Assembly: GCF_001281315.1 (NCBI RefSeq)
Contig: NZ_CP012479.1
Span: 1,612,001-1,676,000 of the forward strand
DNA length: 64,000 nucleotides
Reading direction: 5' to 3'
Source: Arthrobacter sp. ERGS1:01
Lineage (GTDB): Bacteria; Actinomycetota; Actinomycetes; Actinomycetales; Micrococcaceae
Shown here: positions 54,613-64,000 of the stretch, in pieces
Position numbering within the stretch: position 1 is the first letter of the stretch
Layout: each line of letters opens with the position of its first letter
Program-made: the position numbers and the translations under genes
The notes under the pieces: model-generated
Seen by the model: the letters and a program-made list of their open reading frames with translations, nothing else
Databases searched by the model: none
Told to the model about the DNA's origin: nothing

Positions 54613-55536
54613 ATGACGGAGCACCAAGAGACGCCCGCCGGAGATGACGGCACACTGACGGCGGTCAAACCCGTTGAGGCGGAACTGCTCGTTGTCACCG
54701 GCATGTCCGGAGCCGGCCGCAGCACCGCGGCCAACGCGCTGGAGGACCACGGCTGGTACGTCATCGAAAACCTCCCCCCACAAATGCTCGGCACCCTGGC
54801 CGAGCTCGTCTCCCGCATGCCGGCCGCGCTGCCCAAGCTGGCCGTCGTCGTCGACGTCCGCGGCAAGGCGCTCTTTGCCGACATCCGCGAATCCCTCAAT
54901 GCGCTGTCCGCCGCCGGCGTCAGCTACCGGGTGCTGTTCCTGGACGCGAGCGATGACACCTTGGTGCGCCGCTTTGAGCAGGGCCGCCGCCCGCACCCGC
55001 TGCAACAGGACGGCCGGATCCTGGACGGGATCGCCGCCGAGCGGGCACTGCTGGCCGACATGAAGGCCCAGGCCGAGATGGTGCTGGACACGACGGCGTT
55101 GAACGTCCACGAACTCGCCAGCGCCGTCACCGAGCTGTTCTCCGAGACCGGTCCCGTGGTGCTGAGCCTGACGGTCATGAGCTTTGGTTTCAAGTACGGC
55201 CTGCCCGTGGACGCCAACTATGTGGCCGACGTCCGTTTCATCCCCAACCCGCACTGGATCCCGCAGCTGCGCCCGCTGACCGGCCAGGACGCCGCCGTCA
55301 GCGACTTCGTGCTCAAGGACAACGGCGCCGCCGAATTCGTGGACCGCTACGTCCACGCCCTGGAGCCCGTGCTGGCCGGGTACCGGCGGGAAAACAAGCA
55401 CTACGCCACCATCGCCATCGGCTGCACGGGCGGCAAGCACCGTTCCGTGGCCGTCGCGATCGAACTGGCCAAGCGGCTGAGCCAGCTGCCCCGGGTCACC
55501 ACCAGCATCCGGCACCGCGACCTGGGCCGGGAGTAG
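54613..55536 (+). CDS. rapZ: RNase adapter protein RapZ-like P-loop protein
   Basis: This 307-residue protein has the RapZ/YvcJ fold: P-loop [10 protein letters not shown] (29-38), the NLPP segment, and the C-terminal [13 protein letters not shown] that binds metabolites in E. coli RapZ. In E. coli it regulates glmS through small RNAs; in Gram-positives its role is different and less clear. AAGGA precedes the ATG. It is two bases from yvcK. Confidence 0.93.
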   Translation: MTEHQETPAGDDGTLTAVKPVEAELLVVTGMSGAGRSTAANALEDHGWYVIENLPPQMLGTLAELVSRMPAALPKLAVVVDVRGKALFADIRESLNALSAAGVSYRVLFLDASDDTLVRRFEQGRRPHPLQQDGRILDGIAAERALLADMKAQAEMVLDTTALNVHELASAVTELFSETGPVVLSLTVMSFGFKYGLPVDANYVADVRFIPNPHWIPQLRPLTGQDAAVSDFVLKDNGAAEFVDRYVHALEPVLAGYRRENKHYATIAIGCTGGKHRSVAVAIELAKRLSQLPRVTTSIRHRDLGRE

Positions 55537-55538
55537 GC

Positions 55539-56546
55539 ATGTACACCGGAATCCTGCCGATCATCCCGGCCGCCAACCGGCTCCCCGCCTTTGAATCGGG
55601 CGTGAAGGTTACGGCCCTCGGCGGCGGGCACGGCCTCGCCGCGTCCCTCTCGGCCCTGCGCCTGCTAACCAGCAACCTCACCGCCGTCGTCACGGTGGCT
55701 GACGACGGCGGCTCCTCCGGCCGCCTCCGCGAGGAGCTGGGCGTGCTGCCCCCGGGCGACCTCCGCATGGCGCTGTCCGCACTGTGCGACGACACCGACT
55801 GGGGCCGGACCTGGCGCGACGTCATGCAGCACCGCTTCACGTCCCGCAACGGCGGCGAAGGGTCGCTGGACAACCACGCGCTCGGCAACCTGCTCATCGT
55901 GACCCTGTGGGAACTGCTGGGCGACCCCGTCGCGGGGCTGCGCTGGGCCGGTGCGCTCCTGGGCGCCCGCGGCGAGGTCCTGCCGATGGCCAGCGTCCCG
56001 CTGACCATCGAGGGCCAACTGAAGTCCTCCGCCGACGCCCTCCACCCCAACGGCCGGACCATCCGCGGCCAGGCCCGGCTGGCCAAGGCCGGCGAGGTGG
56101 ACAACGTCCGCCTGCTCCCCGAGGACGCGCCGGCCTGCAAGGAAGCCGTCGACGCGATCCACGCCGCCGACTGGGTGGTGCTGGGCCCCGGATCCTGGTA
56201 CACCTCGGTGCTCCCGCACTTGCTGCTGCCCGAGATGCGCGCCGCCCTGTGCGCCACCAAGGCCAAGCGGCTGGTCACAATGAACCTTGACATCAACGAC
56301 CTCGAGGCGACGGGCATGGACGCCGCCGACCACCTCCGGGTCATTTCCCGCTACGCCCCCGAATTTGGCGTGGACGTGGTGCTTGCCGATCCGGCGTCGA
56401 TCTCCGACGTGGGGGAGTTCACAGAAGCGGCCGCGATGATAGGTGCCGAGGTGGTGTTCGGTAAGGTGGGAAGTTCCGGGGGAACGGCCACCCATGACCC
56501 GCTCCGACTGGCAGCGGCCTACCGGGACATTTTTGGGGACAACTAG
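55539..56546 (+). CDS. yvcK: Gluconeogenesis factor YvcK/CuvA family
   Basis: This 335-residue UPF0052/CofD-like protein has the nucleotide-binding start VTALGGGHGLAASL, then VADDGGSSGRLREELGVLPPGDLRMAL, and the later LGPGSWYTSVLPHLL. YvcK proteins help control carbon flow and cell shape and bind UDP-sugars. The ATG is two bases after the rapZ stop, with GGGAG just before it. It is part of the conserved rapZ-yvcK-whiA cluster. Confidence 0.92.
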   Translation: MYTGILPIIPAANRLPAFESGVKVTALGGGHGLAASLSALRLLTSNLTAVVTVADDGGSSGRLREELGVLPPGDLRMALSALCDDTDWGRTWRDVMQHRFTSRNGGEGSLDNHALGNLLIVTLWELLGDPVAGLRWAGALLGARGEVLPMASVPLTIEGQLKSSADALHPNGRTIRGQARLAKAGEVDNVRLLPEDAPACKEAVDAIHAADWVVLGPGSWYTSVLPHLLLPEMRAALCATKAKRLVTMNLDINDLEATGMDAADHLRVISRYAPEFGVDVVLADPASISDVGEFTEAAAMIGAEVVFGKVGSSGGTATHDPLRLAAAYRDIFGDN

Positions 56547-56570
56547 TACGTGAGAGCGAAGGCGTAAACC

Positions 56571-57551
56571 ATGGCACTGACAGCAGCCGTCAAAGAGGAA
56601 CTGTCCAGGCTGGACATCAAGAAGTCCTCCGTACGCAAGGCCGAGGTGTCGGCGCTGCTGCGCTTTGCCGGGGGCTTGCACATCATCTCCGGGCGCATCG
56701 TGATCGAGGCCGAGGTCGACTCGGCCGCCACCGCCCGGCGGCTGCGTGTCGCCATCGCCGAAATCTACGGCCACCAAAGCGAAATCATCGTGGTCTCCGG
56801 CGGCGGGCTGCGCCGCGGCAACCGCTACGTGGTCCGCGTGGTCCGCGACGGCGAGGCCCTGGCCCGCCAAACGGGCCTGCTGGACGGCCGCGGCCGCCCC
56901 GTCCGCGGCCTGCCGTCCGTGGTGGTCAACGGATCGGCGGCGGACGCCGAAGCCGTCTGGCGCGGCGCCTTCCTGGCCCACGGTTCCCTGACCGAACCCG
57001 GCCGGTCCTCCGCGCTGGAGGTCACCTGCCCCGGCCCCGAGGCCGCCCTGGCCCTGGTGGGTGCGGCCCGCCGGATCGACATTGCCGCCAAGGCCCGCGA
57101 GGTGCGCGGAATTGACCGCGTCGTGATTCGCGACGGCGACACGATCGCCGAGCTGCTCATCCGCATGGGCGCCCACGAAACGCTGCTGGTGTGGGAGGAA
57201 CGGCGCATGCGCAAGGAAGTGCGCGCCACCGCCAACCGCCTGGCCAACTTCGACGACGCGAACCTGCGCCGCTCCGCCCAGGCAGCCGTGGCCGCCGGTG
57301 CCCGTGTTGACCGGGCCCTGGAAATCCTTGGCGACGACGTCCCCGAGCACCTGAAGTATGCGGGGGAGCTGCGCGTGGCCCACAAGCAGGCAAGCCTGGA
57401 CGAGTTGGGCCGCCTGGCCGACCCGCCACTGACCAAGGACGCCATTGCCGGGCGCATCCGCCGGCTGCTGGCCATGGCGGACAAGAAGGCCCTCGACCTG
57501 GGCATTCCCGGGACGGAGTCGAGCGTCACTTTCGACATGCTGGAATCATAA
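56571..57551 (+). CDS. whiA: DNA-binding protein WhiA
   Basis: WhiA, 326 residues, combines a degenerate LAGLIDADG-like N-terminal region with a C-terminal helix-turn-helix. It activates sporulation and division genes in Streptomyces and affects division in many Gram-positives. It begins [23 protein letters not shown] and ends with the HTH region [25 protein letters not shown]. It follows yvcK by 24 bases. Confidence 0.95.
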   Translation: MALTAAVKEELSRLDIKKSSVRKAEVSALLRFAGGLHIISGRIVIEAEVDSAATARRLRVAIAEIYGHQSEIIVVSGGGLRRGNRYVVRVVRDGEALARQTGLLDGRGRPVRGLPSVVVNGSAADAEAVWRGAFLAHGSLTEPGRSSALEVTCPGPEAALALVGAARRIDIAAKAREVRGIDRVVIRDGDTIAELLIRMGAHETLLVWEERRMRKEVRATANRLANFDDANLRRSAQAAVAAGARVDRALEILGDDVPEHLKYAGELRVAHKQASLDELGRLADPPLTKDAIAGRIRRLLAMADKKALDLGIPGTESSVTFDMLES

Positions 57552-57664
57552 AAGTGCCTAGTATGAAAGAGTAGAAATATAACCGGCCATCCATTCGGTT
57601 ATGCTCTTTGCCGGGGCAGGCACCGCCCGGTAAAAATCACCAGAAGAAACGCAACGGAGGAACC

Positions 57665-58288
57665 GTGACTCAGTACACACTTCCAGAACTCAGCTATGAC
57701 TACGCTGCCCTGGAGCCCAACATTTCCGCCCGCATCATGGAGCTGCACCACAGCAAGCACCATGCGGCGTACGTTGCAGGGGCCAACCTGGCCCTTGAGC
57801 AGCTCGCCGAGGCGCGCGAAACCAACAACTTCGCCAACGTTGCCAAGTACTCCAAGGACCTGGCCTTCAACCTTGGTGGCCACACCAACCACTCGATTTT
57901 CTGGAACAACCTCTCACCCGAGGGTGGCGACAAGCCCGAGGGCGAGCTGGCCGCGGCCATCGACGACGCCTTTGGCTCCTTCGACGCCTTCCGCGCACAC
58001 TTCACGGCCGCCGCGATGGGCATCCAGGGCTCCGGCTGGGCACTGCTCTCCTTCGAGGGCCTCGGTGGCAACATCATCATCGAGCAGCTCTTCGACCAGC
58101 AGGGCAACGTCCCCGTAGCCACCACGCCGCTGCTGATGCTGGACATGTGGGAGCACGCCTTCTACCTGGACTACGTCAACGTCAAGGCCGACTACGTCAA
58201 GGCCTTCTGGAACATCGTCAACTGGGCCGACGTTGCCAAGCGTTTCGACGCTGCTCGCAAGAACGCCACCGGCCTGATCCTGCCGTAG
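57665..58288 (+). CDS. sodA: Superoxide dismutase, Fe/Mn family, probably Mn type
   Basis: This 207-residue enzyme converts superoxide to peroxide and oxygen. The metal ligands are His28, His76, Asp160 and His164 ([12 protein letters not shown]). Gln145 (FDQQGN) takes the place of His145 of the Fe-type M. tuberculosis enzyme, consistent with manganese use. The start is GTG at 57665, with GGAGG six bases upstream. It lies between whiA and gap with its own leader and terminator. No signal peptide is seen. Confidence 0.93.
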   Translation: MTQYTLPELSYDYAALEPNISARIMELHHSKHHAAYVAGANLALEQLAEARETNNFANVAKYSKDLAFNLGGHTNHSIFWNNLSPEGGDKPEGELAAAIDDAFGSFDAFRAHFTAAAMGIQGSGWALLSFEGLGGNIIIEQLFDQQGNVPVATTPLLMLDMWEHAFYLDYVNVKADYVKAFWNIVNWADVAKRFDAARKNATGLILP

Positions 58289-58343
58289 CATTTGTGCCGC
58301 ACGGCGTGCACCTTTGAGCGCGCCGTGTGACCAATATATGGAC

Positions 58344-58372
58344 GCCCGCCCCGTCCGATTGCCGGGGCGGGC
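58344..58372 (+). terminator. sodA terminator
   Basis: Perfect ten-base arms GCCCGCCCCG and CGGGGCGGGC enclose a nine-base loop, 55 bases after the sodA stop. Confidence 0.75.
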
Positions 58373-59593
<1,221 letters not shown>

Positions 59594-59601
59594 GCGCAAG
59601 C

Positions 59602-60840
59602 ATGACATTGCACACCCTCAGCGAACTCATCGATGAAGGTGTCCGCGGGCGGTACGTTCTTATCCGAAGTGATTTGAACGTGCCGCTCGACGGCTCTGTA
59701 GTCACCGATGACGGCCGCATCAAGGCCTCCCTTCCCGTGATCAAGGCACTGGCCGACGCCGGCGCCAAGGTCCTCGTCAGCGCCCACCTGGGCCGTCCCA
59801 AGGGCGCCCAGGAAGCCAAGTACTCCCTGGCTCCCGCCGTGGCGCGCCTGGCGGAACTGGCACCGGAACTGAACGCCACGCTGGCCGGCGACACCACTGG
59901 CCCTGCGGCACAGGCCGCCGCGGCGTCCCTCGCCGACGGTTCCGTGCTGGTCCTGGAGAACGTGCGCTTCGACGCCCGCGAAACTTCCAAGGACGACGCC
60001 GAGCGCGCAGCGTTTGCGGGCGAGCTCGCGGCCCTGACCGGTGACAACGGCGCCTATGTGGATGACGCCTTTGGCGCCGTCCACCGCAAGCACGCCAGCG
60101 TGTACGACATCGCCAAGGTGCTGCCGTCCTACCAGGGCGATCTGGTGCGCACGGAGCTGGAGGTCCTGCGCAAGCTGACCGCCGATTCCGAACGCCCCTA
60201 CGTCGTGGTGCTGGGCGGCTCCAAGGTCTCGGACAAGCTGGCAGTCATCGACAACCTGCTGGGCAAGGCCGACACCATCCTGGTGGGCGGCGGCATGATG
60301 TTCACCTTCCTGGCCGCACAGGGCCACAAGGTGGGCGCCTCGCTGTTGGAGGTTGACCAGATCCCCGTGGTCCAGGACTACCTCAAGCGGGCCGAACTGG
60401 CCGGCACCACATTCGTGCTGCCCAGCGACGTGGTCGTGGCGGCATCGTTCGGCGCCGACGCCGCACACGAGACGGTGGCGGCCGACGCCATTGAATCGTC
60501 CAGCTTCGGTGCCGGCGGCCTGGGCCTGGACATCGGTCCGGTCTCCGGTGCGGCGTTTGCCGAGGCCATCAAGGGCGCCAAGACCGTGTTCTGGAACGGG
60601 CCCATGGGCGTGTTTGAGTTCGCGGCCTTCGCCGAAGGCACCCGCGCGGTTGCGGCGGCACTGGCGGCCAACACCGCACAGGGCGGCTTCACCGTGGTGG
60701 GCGGCGGCGACTCTGCCGCCGCGGTCCGCACCCTCGGTTTCGCCGATGACGCGTTTGGCCACATCTCCACCGGTGGCGGCGCAAGCCTGGAATTCCTCGA
60801 AGGCAAGGAACTTCCCGGATTGAGCGCCCTGGAGCGCTAA
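59602..60840 (+). CDS. pgk: Phosphoglycerate kinase
   Basis: PGK, 412 residues, transfers the high-energy phosphate from 1,3-bisphosphoglycerate to ADP. It has [15 protein letters not shown] near residue 18, HLGRPKG, the hinge region [19 protein letters not shown], and the C-terminal [10 protein letters not shown] and [13 protein letters not shown] start at the ATG at 59602; the upstream frame is inside gap. A terminator hairpin follows directly. Confidence 0.97.
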   Translation: MTLHTLSELIDEGVRGRYVLIRSDLNVPLDGSVVTDDGRIKASLPVIKALADAGAKVLVSAHLGRPKGAQEAKYSLAPAVARLAELAPELNATLAGDTTGPAAQAAAASLADGSVLVLENVRFDARETSKDDAERAAFAGELAALTGDNGAYVDDAFGAVHRKHASVYDIAKVLPSYQGDLVRTELEVLRKLTADSERPYVVVLGGSKVSDKLAVIDNLLGKADTILVGGGMMFTFLAAQGHKVGASLLEVDQIPVVQDYLKRAELAGTTFVLPSDVVVAASFGADAAHETVAADAIESSSFGAGGLGLDIGPVSGAAFAEAIKGAKTVFWNGPMGVFEFAAFAEGTRAVAAALAANTAQGGFTVVGGGDSAAAVRTLGFADDAFGHISTGGGASLEFLEGKELPGLSALER

Positions 60841-60845
60841 GCAGG

Positions 60846-60878
60846 AAGGCGGTGGCGGGGATCTCCCGCCACCGCCTT
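60846..60878 (+). terminator. pgk terminator
   Basis: Perfect 14-base arms AAGGCGGTGGCGGG and CCCGCCACCGCCTT enclose GATCT, followed by TTGTTGC. A second smaller hairpin (TTTGTTGC/GCAACAAA, 60877-60902) follows. Confidence 0.8.
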
Positions 60879-60944
60879 TGTTGCGCCACCCGGTGCAACA
60901 AACTTTTGGGTTGTACTTTTAGCTATGCAAGAAACGAGAGAGCG

Positions 60945-61760
60945 ATGACGACTTCGACCAACGGTAAATTTGACCGCACACCGCTAATTGCCGGCAACTG
61001 GAAGATGAACATGGACCACGTCCAGGGCATCACCTTGCTGCAGAAGCTGGCGTGGACGCTTTCGGACGCCCGCCACGACTTCAGCCGTGTCGAAGTATCC
61101 GTCTTCCCGCCCTTCACCGACATCCGCGGCGTCCAGACCCTTGTCCAGGGCGACAAGCTCAAGCTCAGCTACGGCGGCCAGGACCTCTCCGACAAGGACT
61201 CCGGCGCCTACACGGGCGACATCTCCGGCGCCTTCCTGAACAAGCTCGGTTGCACCTACGTGCTGGTGGGCCACAGTGAACGCCGCGAAATCCACGGCGA
61301 AAGCGACGAGCTGCTCAACGCCAAGGTCAAGGCCGCATTCCGCAACGAGATCACCCCCGTACTGTGCGCCGGCGAAGGCCTCGAGATCCGCCAGGCCGGA
61401 ACCCACGTGGAGCACACGCTCGCCCAGGTCCGCGCCGGCGTCGAAGGCCTCAGCGCCGAGCAGGCCGCCGAACTCGTCATCGCCTACGAGCCCGTCTGGG
61501 CCATCGGCACTGGTGAAGTAGCCGGCCCGGCCGACGCCCAGGAAATGTGCGCAGCCATCCGCGCCGAACTCGCGGAACTGTTCGACGCCGAGACCGCCGC
61601 CAAGACCCGCCTGCTGTACGGCGGCTCCGTCAAGGCCAACAACGTCGCGGCCATCATGGCCGAGCGCGACGTCGACGGCGCCCTGGTGGGCGGCGCAAGC
61701 CTGGATGCCGGCGAATTCGCCAACATCGCCCGCTTTGAGAACCACCTGGTCACCAACTAG
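60945..61760 (+). CDS. tpiA: Triose-phosphate isomerase
   Basis: TPI, 271 residues, interconverts dihydroxyacetone phosphate and glyceraldehyde-3-phosphate. Catalytic residues are Lys20 (GNWKMN), His110 (VGHSERR) and Glu182 ([11 protein letters not shown]). The phosphate-binding end is [11 protein letters not shown] start at the ATG at 60945, with AGAGAG upstream; the longer frame begins in the pgk terminator. Two hairpins separate it from pgk, so it may have its own promoter. Confidence 0.97.
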   Translation: MTTSTNGKFDRTPLIAGNWKMNMDHVQGITLLQKLAWTLSDARHDFSRVEVSVFPPFTDIRGVQTLVQGDKLKLSYGGQDLSDKDSGAYTGDISGAFLNKLGCTYVLVGHSERREIHGESDELLNAKVKAAFRNEITPVLCAGEGLEIRQAGTHVEHTLAQVRAGVEGLSAEQAAELVIAYEPVWAIGTGEVAGPADAQEMCAAIRAELAELFDAETAAKTRLLYGGSVKANNVAAIMAERDVDGALVGGASLDAGEFANIARFENHLVTN

Positions 61761-61844
61761 CCTCCAAATGTAATCCGCACCCGGGTCACGATCCGTGTCC
61801 ATTCGCGTTGTACGCGTGGAGGCGGATAGACTTGGGGTGCGGAT

Positions 61845-61873
61845 CACAGCAGTTGGATTTCACAGCAGTTGGA
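61845..61873. repeat. Two direct copies of CACAGCAGTTGGA
   Basis: The 13-base unit occurs at 61845-61857 and 61861-61873, period 16, within the 180-base gap before secG. The function is unknown; a regulatory role in secG expression is possible. Confidence 0.8.
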
Positions 61874-61940
61874 ATTAACAGCGCCGGTATAGCCGCACAA
61901 TTTTCATAGACACCTTCTGTCCCATGCTGAAAGGCCACTC

Positions 61941-62186
61941 GTGGATGCGTTAAGAATTGCCCTGCAGATCTTGCTGGGCGTCACCAGCTTGCTGCTGACC
62001 CTGTTGATCCTGCTGCACAAGGGTCGCGGCGGTGGCTTGTCCGACATGTTCGGTGGCGGCATGAGCTCCAGCCTTGGTTCCTCGGGCGTTGCCGAGCGCA
62101 ACCTCAACCGCTTCACCGTGGTCCTGGGCATCACCTGGGGCGTCGTCATCATCGGCCTCGGCCTGATCATGTCCTACGCGACGTAA
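61941..62186 (+). CDS. secG: Preprotein translocase subunit SecG
   Basis: SecG, 81 residues, is an auxiliary subunit of the SecYEG channel. It has two hydrophobic helices (about 4-26 and 58-79) joined by a Gly/Ser-rich loop containing GGGLSDMFGGG. The start is GTG with GAAAGG upstream. It is placed after tpiA as in many actinobacteria. Confidence 0.93.
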   Translation: MDALRIALQILLGVTSLLLTLLILLHKGRGGGLSDMFGGGMSSSLGSSGVAERNLNRFTVVLGITWGVVIIGLGLIMSYAT

Positions 62187-62200
62187 CAGCACCCCTGACT

Positions 62201-62248
62201 TACACAAAAGGTCCCGTCCGGAATGTTCCGGACGGGACCTTTTGTGTA
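62201..62248. terminator. secG terminator, long hairpin
   Basis: Perfect 23-base arms (62201-62223 and 62226-62248) enclose a two-base TG loop and end in TTTTGTGTA. It faces the convergent pgl gene and may stop both transcripts. Confidence 0.88.
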
Positions 62249-62317
62249 GGTCGAGCTTGTCAAGACCTGGATCTCGACAAGCTCGACCACCGAACCGTTG
62301 GTCGAGCTTGTCGAGAC
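62249..62317. repeat. Three units of the TCGAC/GTCGA palindromic repeat family
   Basis: Three related units lie here: GGTCGAGCTTGTCAAGACC (62249), then an inverted copy TCTCGACAAGCTCGACCACC, then TTGGTCGAGCTTGTCGAGAC up to 62317. They match the 54-bp palindrome at 37769-37822 apart from one or two positions per unit. The pgl stop codon (62318-62320) is immediately next to the last unit. Confidence 0.88.
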
Positions 62318-63124
62318 TTAGGAGTCCCGGCGCATGAGCTGCTCGGGGACCTTGGCTGCGGCGTCCTGGTCGATCAACCACAGCGTCTTGCCAACGCCGT
62401 GCGCTCCCGACGCCGGAACCTGCACGGGGTTTGCTCCGGCCAGGCCGAGGCACACGGCCGCCGCCTTGTCGGCGCCTGCCGCAACGATCCAGATCTCCTG
62501 GGCCGAGTTGATGGCCTCCAGGGTCAGCGAGACGCGCAACGGCGGGGGCTTGGGCGAATTGTTCACGGCCACGACCGGCACGCCCTGGGTGCGGATGCCG
62601 GCCAGGTCCGGGAACAACGAGGCGATGTGCGCGTCCGGGCCGAGGCCCAGCAGCAGCACGTCGAAACGCGGCACCGTGGGCACCTGCGGCGAGTCGGCGT
62701 CGTCGTCGTTCTCCCACTCAAGGCGCGCGGCCTCGGCAAGCTGGGACGTGTAGTCGGCGGTTGCCGCGGCAAGGTTGGCGACCTCGTCCGAGGCGGCCAT
62801 GAGGTGCACCCGGGCGGGGTCGACGTCGATGTGGTCAAGCAGCGCCGCGGCGGCCTGGCCGGCATTCCTGTCCGCCGAGGCGGTTTCGACAAACCTGTCG
62901 TCGCCAAACCAGAAGTTCACCTTTGACCAGTCCACGGCGAGCCGGGCCGGTGACTCGGCGACGGCCTTGAGCGTGGCAATGCCCACGCTGCCGCCGGTCA
63001 GCACCACGGTTGCCTCCCCGCGTTCGCTCTGGACATCCAGGAGCCGGGTGATGAGCCGGGCCGCCGTGGTGGCGGCCAGGACATCGAAGGAGGGGTGCAA
63101 GGTGATGCGAACGTTTCGGCTCAT
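62318..63124 (-). CDS. pgl: 6-Phosphogluconolactonase (DevB/Pgl)
   Basis: This 268-residue lactonase opens 6-phosphogluconolactone in the oxidative pentose phosphate pathway. Family segments are VLTGGSVGIATLKAV, VNFWFGDDRFVE, LLLGLGPDAHIASLFPD and IWIVAAGADKAAAV. The ATG overlaps the opcA stop (ATGA). The C-terminus ends right beside the palindromic repeat. Confidence 0.92.
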   Translation of the reverse strand: MSRNVRITLHPSFDVLAATTAARLITRLLDVQSERGEATVVLTGGSVGIATLKAVAESPARLAVDWSKVNFWFGDDRFVETASADRNAGQAAAALLDHIDVDPARVHLMAASDEVANLAAATADYTSQLAEAARLEWENDDDADSPQVPTVPRFDVLLLGLGPDAHIASLFPDLAGIRTQGVPVVAVNNSPKPPPLRVSLTLEAINSAQEIWIVAAGADKAAAVCLGLAGANPVQVPASGAHGVGKTLWLIDQDAAAKVPEQLMRRDS

Positions 63125-64000
63125 GCCGTGACAACCTTTTCGTCGGCCAACAGTTTCCTCATGCCCTCGGTGAGCACCTCACCAAAGACCTCGTCCGGGT
63201 CGAGCCGGCGCAGTTCCTCGGCCAGGCAGTCCTGGAGGGAGCGGCGCGGCAGGGAGATCCTTTGCACCGGCTGGCAGGGCTGGGTCAGGATTGCCTCGGT
63301 GGTGCCGGGGCGGTGCAGCTCGACGTTGCCGTTGTCCCGTTCGAGGATGACGCGGCGGATACCTGTGCCGCGGGGATCCTCGATGACGGTGATCGGCACA
63401 TTGAGGGCCTGGTGCAGCCAGGACGCCAACAGCAAGGTACTGGGGGAGTCGCTGGCGCCTTCCACCTGCAGGCCGGTGATGGGCGCGCTGGTGATGAACT
63501 GGTCCAGCACCGCCGCCAGCTGGATCCGCCAGTTGGTCAGGCGGGTCCAGGCCAGGTCGGTGTCGCCGGCGGCATAGGTGTTGGCCATGTGTTCAAGCGC
63601 CGCGCGGGGATCCTCCTCGTTGGAGGAGTCCGTGATGCGACGGTGCGCAATCCGGCCCACGGGGCTCGTGCTGGGCGACTCGGGGGCGTGGTTGGGCCAC
63701 CAGGCGACGATGGGTGCGTCCGGGAGCAGCAGCGCCGAGACCACGGATTCGTTCTCCGCGGCCAGTTCGCCGAAGCCGCGCAGCACGATCACCTCGGAGG
63801 CGCCGGCGTCACCGCCCACCCGGATCTCGGCGTCAAGGCGCGTGGGCTCGTCGGCGGAACCGGCGGCCAGCACGATGATGCGGCAGGGGTGTTCGCGGCT
63901 GGCCAGGTTGGCCGCCTCGATGGCTTCCTCCTCGAGCCCGTTCTTGGTGATGACCACCAAGGTCAGGACGCGGCCCAGGGTGACGACGCCGCCCTGTTCC
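63121..64000 (-). CDS. opcA: Glucose-6-phosphate dehydrogenase assembly protein OpcA, truncated by window
   Basis: OpcA promotes glucose-6-phosphate dehydrogenase activity in actinobacteria and cyanobacteria. The frame is open through the window end (VVTLGRVLTLVVITKNG...), so the N-terminus lies outside and any start near 63960 is internal. Recognisable parts are ASREHPCRIIVL, the VAWWPNHAPESP segment and the C-terminal DPDEVFGEVLTEG. It is coupled to pgl. zwf is expected just beyond the window. Confidence 0.9.
   Translation of the reverse strand, partial: EQGGVVTLGRVLTLVVITKNGLEEEAIEAANLASREHPCRIIVLAAGSADEPTRLDAEIRVGGDAGASEVIVLRGFGELAAENESVVSALLLPDAPIVAWWPNHAPESPSTSPVGRIAHRRITDSSNEEDPRAALEHMANTYAAGDTDLAWTRLTNWRIQLAAVLDQFITSAPITGLQVEGASDSPSTLLLASWLHQALNVPITVIEDPRGTGIRRVILERDNGNVELHRPGTTEAILTQPCQPVQRISLPRRSLQDCLAEELRRLDPDEVFGEVLTEGMRKLLADEKVVTA

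Noticed and set aside
52138..55515. An open frame of 1125 codons on the minus strand.
   Set aside because: It lies across plsC, uvrC and rapZ, which have clear motifs, and its translation is low-complexity Gly/Arg/His-rich, as expected for the antisense of GC-rich genes.
55665..57383. A minus-strand frame of 572 codons over yvcK and whiA.
   Set aside because: It is antisense to two conserved genes and shows no recognisable domain.

Overview
The window looks like chromosomal DNA from a high-GC Gram-positive bacterium of the Arthrobacter/Micrococcaceae type. The signs are a DUF222-HNH protein, an Eis-type acetyltransferase, WhiA, OpcA, a CoaE-GrpB fusion, many GTG starts, an actinobacterial LexA box, and the order uvrC-rapZ-yvcK-whiA-sodA-gap-pgk-tpiA-secG followed by pgl-opcA. 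Genus is inferred from gene content alone. No tRNA, rRNA, CRISPR array, prophage or complete insertion sequence was seen.

Layout. Positions 1-9.8 kb: the 3' end of a DUF222/HNH gene, then a leftward six-gene polyamine operon (aminotransferase, FAD oxidase, potA, potD, potB, potC) and a LacI-type regulator. Positions 9.85-13.3 kb: a perfect 20-bp palindromic operator and a three-gene catabolic operon (Gfo/Idh dehydrogenase, DUF993 protein, TIM-barrel isomerase) of unassigned substrate. Positions 13.3-17.6 kb: a UDG-like gene, a PadR regulator with a membrane partner, and a drug-type ABC exporter pair. Positions 17.7-23.8 kb: an AlaA-like aminotransferase, a luciferase-like monooxygenase, a frameshifted pirin gene, a Pit phosphate transporter with a small membrane partner, and a thioesterase. 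Positions 23.8-36.5 kb: polA, an Eis-like acetyltransferase, an AbiEi/DUF559-like gene bracketed by two related hairpin repeats, a FetB-like permease, rpsA, a YigZ-family gene, coaE-grpB, a DUF4190 protein and uvrB. Positions 36.6-43.8 kb: a probable Mn2+ riboswitch and terC, hydrolase and GNAT genes, a DUF3516 helicase, a methyltransferase and a PIG-L deacetylase. Positions 43.9-48 kb: a heterodimeric ABC exporter with a small GntR regulator. Positions 48-64 kb: uvrA under an SOS box, gph, plsC, uvrC, rapZ-yvcK-whiA, sodA, gap-pgk-tpiA, secG, pgl and the 3' part of opcA.

How the genes fit together. uvrA, uvrB and uvrC are all present, and polA can fill the excision gap. gap, pgk and tpiA form lower glycolysis; pgl and opcA belong to the oxidative pentose phosphate pathway. 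The polyamine operon combines uptake with amine oxidation and transamination. Most of the window is housekeeping. The less explained parts are the LacI/DUF993 operon, the hairpin-flanked AbiEi/DUF559 gene, a long palindromic repeat family found at two loci, the frameshifted pirin gene, and the terC riboswitch with an overlapping upstream reading frame.
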